14,214 nt of DNA from an uncultured Christensenella sp. Lineage in GTDB: Bacteria; Bacillota; Clostridia; Christensenellales; Borkfalkiaceae. The DNA lies in assembly GCA_910578655.1 (NCBI GenBank), contig CAJTQE010000011.1:12148-26361 (forward strand), in the 5' to 3' direction. Of the stretch, positions 12,319 to 14,214 are shown in pieces; position 1 is the first letter of the stretch; every line of letters starts with the position of its first letter. Position numbers and translations under genes: made by a program. The notes below the pieces were generated by a model. It was not told the DNA's origin and ran no database searches. It was given only the letters and a program-made list of their open reading frames with translations.

Positions 12319-12591
12319 ATGTCAAGAAGCGTTAAAAAAGGACCTTATGCCGAAGAAAGACTTATGGCAAGAATTGAGGCGATGAACGCTGCCGGCGAGA
12401 AAAAGGTTGTTAAAACCTGGTCGCGCGCGACAACGATATTCCCCCAAATGGTAGGACACACTATTGCGGTTTACGATGGAAGAAAGCACGTTCCCGTATA
12501 TATAACCGAAGATATGGTAGGATGCAAACTCGGCGAGTTCGCGCCTACGAGAACTTTCAAGGGACACGCGGCTAAAACCGCCAAGAAGTAA
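12319..12591 (+). CDS. rpsS: 30S ribosomal protein S19
   Basis: S19 is in the 30S head, pairs with S13 and contributes to intersubunit contacts and the tRNA region. The 90 residues carry MSRSVKKGPYAEERLM, TWSRATTIFPQMVGHTIAVY, DGRKHVPVYITEDMVGCKLG and EFAPTRTFKGHA, all diagnostic. AAGGAGGAG lies upstream at normal spacing, and the gene follows rplB by 13 bases. Confidence 0.99.
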   Translation: MSRSVKKGPYAEERLMARIEAMNAAGEKKVVKTWSRATTIFPQMVGHTIAVYDGRKHVPVYITEDMVGCKLGEFAPTRTFKGHAAKTAKK

Positions 12592-12603
12592 GGAGTTTAA
12601 GTT

Positions 12604-12993
12604 ATGGCAAGCAATATGAAGAAAAAGAAAGAAAGAATTGAAGCCAATGAGGATAAGCGTCCCTACGCAACGGCGAAATATCTCAGACTTTCTCCCTATA
12701 AGGTAAGAACGGTTCTCGCTCTTATCCGCGGCAAGTCGGTTGAGGACGCGGAAGCAATACTCACTTATTGTGACAAGGGCGGCAGTCTGGAAGTTAAAAA
12801 AGTCCTTCTCTCCGCAGCGGCAAATGCAGAGCATAACAAGGGTATGGACAGGGGCGACCTCTTCGTTGCGGAAGCGTTCGCGGACGGCGGCCCTCACCTT
12901 AAAAGAATGCAGCCCGTTTCCAAAGGACGCGGACATGCAATCTTGAAGAGAACGAGTCACATTACGGTAATACTCGACGCGAAGAAGGTTTAA
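12604..12993 (+). CDS. rplV: 50S ribosomal protein L22
   Basis: L22 lines the exit tunnel through a long beta hairpin. The 129 residues include the core LRLSPYKVRTVLALIRGKSV, AAANAEHNKGMD and the hairpin region GGPHLKRMQPVSKGRGHAIL followed by KRTSHITVIL. Compared with the roughly 110-113 residues of E. coli or B. subtilis L22 there is a charged N-terminal addition of about 17 residues (MASNMKKKKERIEANEDKRP); similar basic extensions occur, as I recall, in Clostridia. An internal ATG at 12616 exists, but the GGAG at 12592-12595 favours the start at 12604. Confidence 0.98.
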   Translation: MASNMKKKKERIEANEDKRPYATAKYLRLSPYKVRTVLALIRGKSVEDAEAILTYCDKGGSLEVKKVLLSAAANAEHNKGMDRGDLFVAEAFADGGPHLKRMQPVSKGRGHAILKRTSHITVILDAKKV

Positions 12994-13004
12994 GGAGAAG
13001 AGAT

Positions 13005-13676
13005 ATGGGACAGAAAGTTAATCCTCACGGTTTAAGAGTCGGTATAATAAAGGCTTGGGACACTCAGTGGTATGCGGATAAAAAATCGTTCGGTGCAAAC
13101 CTCAAAGAAGATAACGACATCCGCACCTTTATAAAGAAGAAATACTACGACGCGGCTATAAGCAAAATTACCGTTATAAGAGCGGCCAACAAAGTTGAAA
13201 TAGGCATTTACACGGGTCGTCCCGGCGTTCTTATCGGTAAAGCGGGCGCGGAAATAGAAGTAATTAAAAAAGACCTTGCTAAGCTCACTAAGGGCAAAGC
13301 AATTATAATCAACGTACGCAAAGTCGACAAGATAGACCAGGACGCGCAGCTCGTTGCCGAAGCGGTGGCTTCACAGCTTGAAAAGCGTGTATCTTACAGA
13401 AGAGCAGTAAAACAGCAAATCGCTAAGGTTGCAAAGACGGGCATCAAGGGCGTCAAGATAACCGTCGGCGGTAGACTTGACGGCAGAGAAATCGCAGGCA
13501 GCGAAAGCTATCACGACGGTTCGATTCCTCTTCAAACTCTGCGTGCAGACATAGATTACGGCTTTGCCGAAGCTCACACCACGTTCGGTGTGCTCGGCAT
13601 CAAATGCTGGATTTACAAGGGCGAAATCCTTACCGGCGGCAAAAAGCTGTTAATCTCGGAGGGAGGCGAAGAATAA
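13005..13676 (+). CDS. rpsC: 30S ribosomal protein S3
   Basis: S3 lies at the mRNA entry channel and contributes to the ribosome's helicase activity. The 223 residues begin MGQKVNPHGLRVGIIKAWD; the KH domain shows the GKAG loop at residues 78-81 (LIGKAGAEIEVIKKDL); the C-terminal half has EKRVSYRRAVKQ, VGGRLDGREIAGSE and TTFGVLGIKCWIYKGEI. AAGGAG precedes the ATG. The stop is two bases before rplP. Confidence 0.99.
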   Translation: MGQKVNPHGLRVGIIKAWDTQWYADKKSFGANLKEDNDIRTFIKKKYYDAAISKITVIRAANKVEIGIYTGRPGVLIGKAGAEIEVIKKDLAKLTKGKAIIINVRKVDKIDQDAQLVAEAVASQLEKRVSYRRAVKQQIAKVAKTGIKGVKITVGGRLDGREIAGSESYHDGSIPLQTLRADIDYGFAEAHTTFGVLGIKCWIYKGEILTGGKKLLISEGGEE

Positions 13677-13678
13677 TT

Positions 13679-14113
13679 ATGTTAATTCCTAAGAGAGTAA
13701 AAAGAAGAAAACAGCACAGGGGCAGAATAAAAGGCACTGCTCAAAAGGGAAATAAGGTAGCTTACGGCGAGTACGGCTTAGTTGCCGAAGAACCTGCAAG
13801 AATTACCTCCCGTCAGATAGAGGCGGCGCGTATCGCAATGACGAGATTTATAAGGCGCGGCGGAAAAGTCTGGATAGACATTTTCCCCCACAAGCCCATA
13901 ACCCGTCACCCTGCAGAATCGCGTATGGGTTCAGGTAAAGGTTCTGTTGAGTACTGGGTTGCTATCGTGAACCCCGGCAGGGTAATGTTTGAAATGGCAG
14001 GCGTTCCCGAAGATACGGCAAGGGAAGCAATGCGCCTTGCAAGTCACAAACTTCCCATCAAGTGCAAGTTTGTTAAGAAAGAAACGAACGAGGTGGAAGC
14101 AAATGAAGGCTAA
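13679..14113 (+). CDS. rplP: 50S ribosomal protein L16
   Basis: L16 lies near the A-site and central protuberance of the large subunit. The 144-residue length equals that of Gram-positive L16. It begins MLIPKRVKRRKQHRGRIKG and contains ARITSRQIEAARIAMTR, WIDIFPHKPITRHPAESRMG, GSVEYWVAIVNPGRVMFEM and ASHKLPIKCKFV. The start at 13679 matches family starts; an in-frame extension back to 13604 lies inside rpsC. GGAGG (13662-13666) is about 12 bases upstream, slightly far. The end overlaps rpmC by 11 bases. Confidence 0.98.
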   Translation: MLIPKRVKRRKQHRGRIKGTAQKGNKVAYGEYGLVAEEPARITSRQIEAARIAMTRFIRRGGKVWIDIFPHKPITRHPAESRMGSGKGSVEYWVAIVNPGRVMFEMAGVPEDTAREAMRLASHKLPIKCKFVKKETNEVEANEG

Positions 14114-14214
14114 GGAAATAGTAAATTTAAGCGACGAAGAACTTCAGACAAAGCTTAAAGAGCTTAAAAGCGAACTTTTCAATCTGCGCTTCCGTCAGGC
14201 AAGCAGACAGCTTG
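14103..14214 (+). CDS. rpmC: 50S ribosomal protein L29 (3' end outside window)
   Basis: The last 112 bases encode the first 37 residues of L29, a small helical protein near the tunnel exit next to L23. It begins MKAKEIVNLSDEELQTKL and continues with the typical ELKSELFNLRFRQA segment. The ATG lies 11 bases before the end of rplP and is preceded by GAGGTGG, which implies translational coupling. The rest of the gene continues past the window. Confidence 0.95.
   Translation, partial: MKAKEIVNLSDEELQTKLKELKSELFNLRFRQASRQL

Noticed and set aside
1..14214. CRISPR arrays, tRNA genes, insertion sequences or prophage remnants
   Set aside because: No regularly spaced repeats, cloverleaf sequences, transposase frames or flanking inverted repeats were seen.

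Overview
The window comes from a low-to-mid GC bacterium, most likely a member of the Clostridia (Bacillota). The clues are a complete potBCD set following potA, an extended Clostridia-type PotD, an L22 with a charged N-terminal extension of the kind I recall from Clostridia, strong AGGAGG-type ribosome binding sites, sigma-A-like promoters, and a small XRE regulator beside a DUF6809-like small protein. The genetic code is standard, with TGA used as a stop. No rRNA, tRNA, CRISPR array or transposase is visible.

Region 1 (1-6342, + strand) is one tightly packed operon. It begins inside potA, continues through potB, potC and potD (ATP-binding protein, two permeases and lipoprotein receptor of a spermidine/putrescine-type importer), then a GNAT acetyltransferase and a GH43 beta-xylosidase-like glycosidase, and ends at a strong hairpin terminator. 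Genes overlap by 4-8 bases or are separated by 1-7 bases. PotA carries what looks like a duplicated C-terminal regulatory domain. PotD appears to be both lipid-anchored and C-terminally membrane-anchored. The GH43 enzyme has Asp where the catalytic Glu is expected.

Region 2 (6343-8571, - strand) holds an EF-G-like translational GTPase with altered G3 and G4 motifs. It has its own near-consensus promoter and converges on the GH43 gene across the shared terminator. Upstream of it, with its own terminator, is a small XRE-family regulator, also on the - strand.

Region 3 (8586-9147) is a divergent pair: the XRE regulator (-) and a DUF6809-like 88-residue protein (+). Two perfectly matching operator-like palindromes, ACACG-N5-CGTGT, lie between them over the putative promoters. 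This looks like a self-regulated switch.

Region 4 (9190-14214, + strand) is the S10 ribosomal protein operon: rpsJ, rplC, rplD, rplW, rplB, rpsS, rplV, rpsC, rplP and the start of rpmC. It starts from a good promoter (TTGACT-17-TATACT) and has a leader of about 220 nt that can form a long bulged hairpin. The loop of that hairpin is complementary to a segment just before a run of six T, allowing a pseudoknot or terminator, and another leader segment is complementary to the rpsJ Shine-Dalgarno region. A second unusual non-coding stretch of 160 nt with three hairpins separates rpsJ from rplC. These two RNA regions are the best candidates for undescribed regulation in the window.
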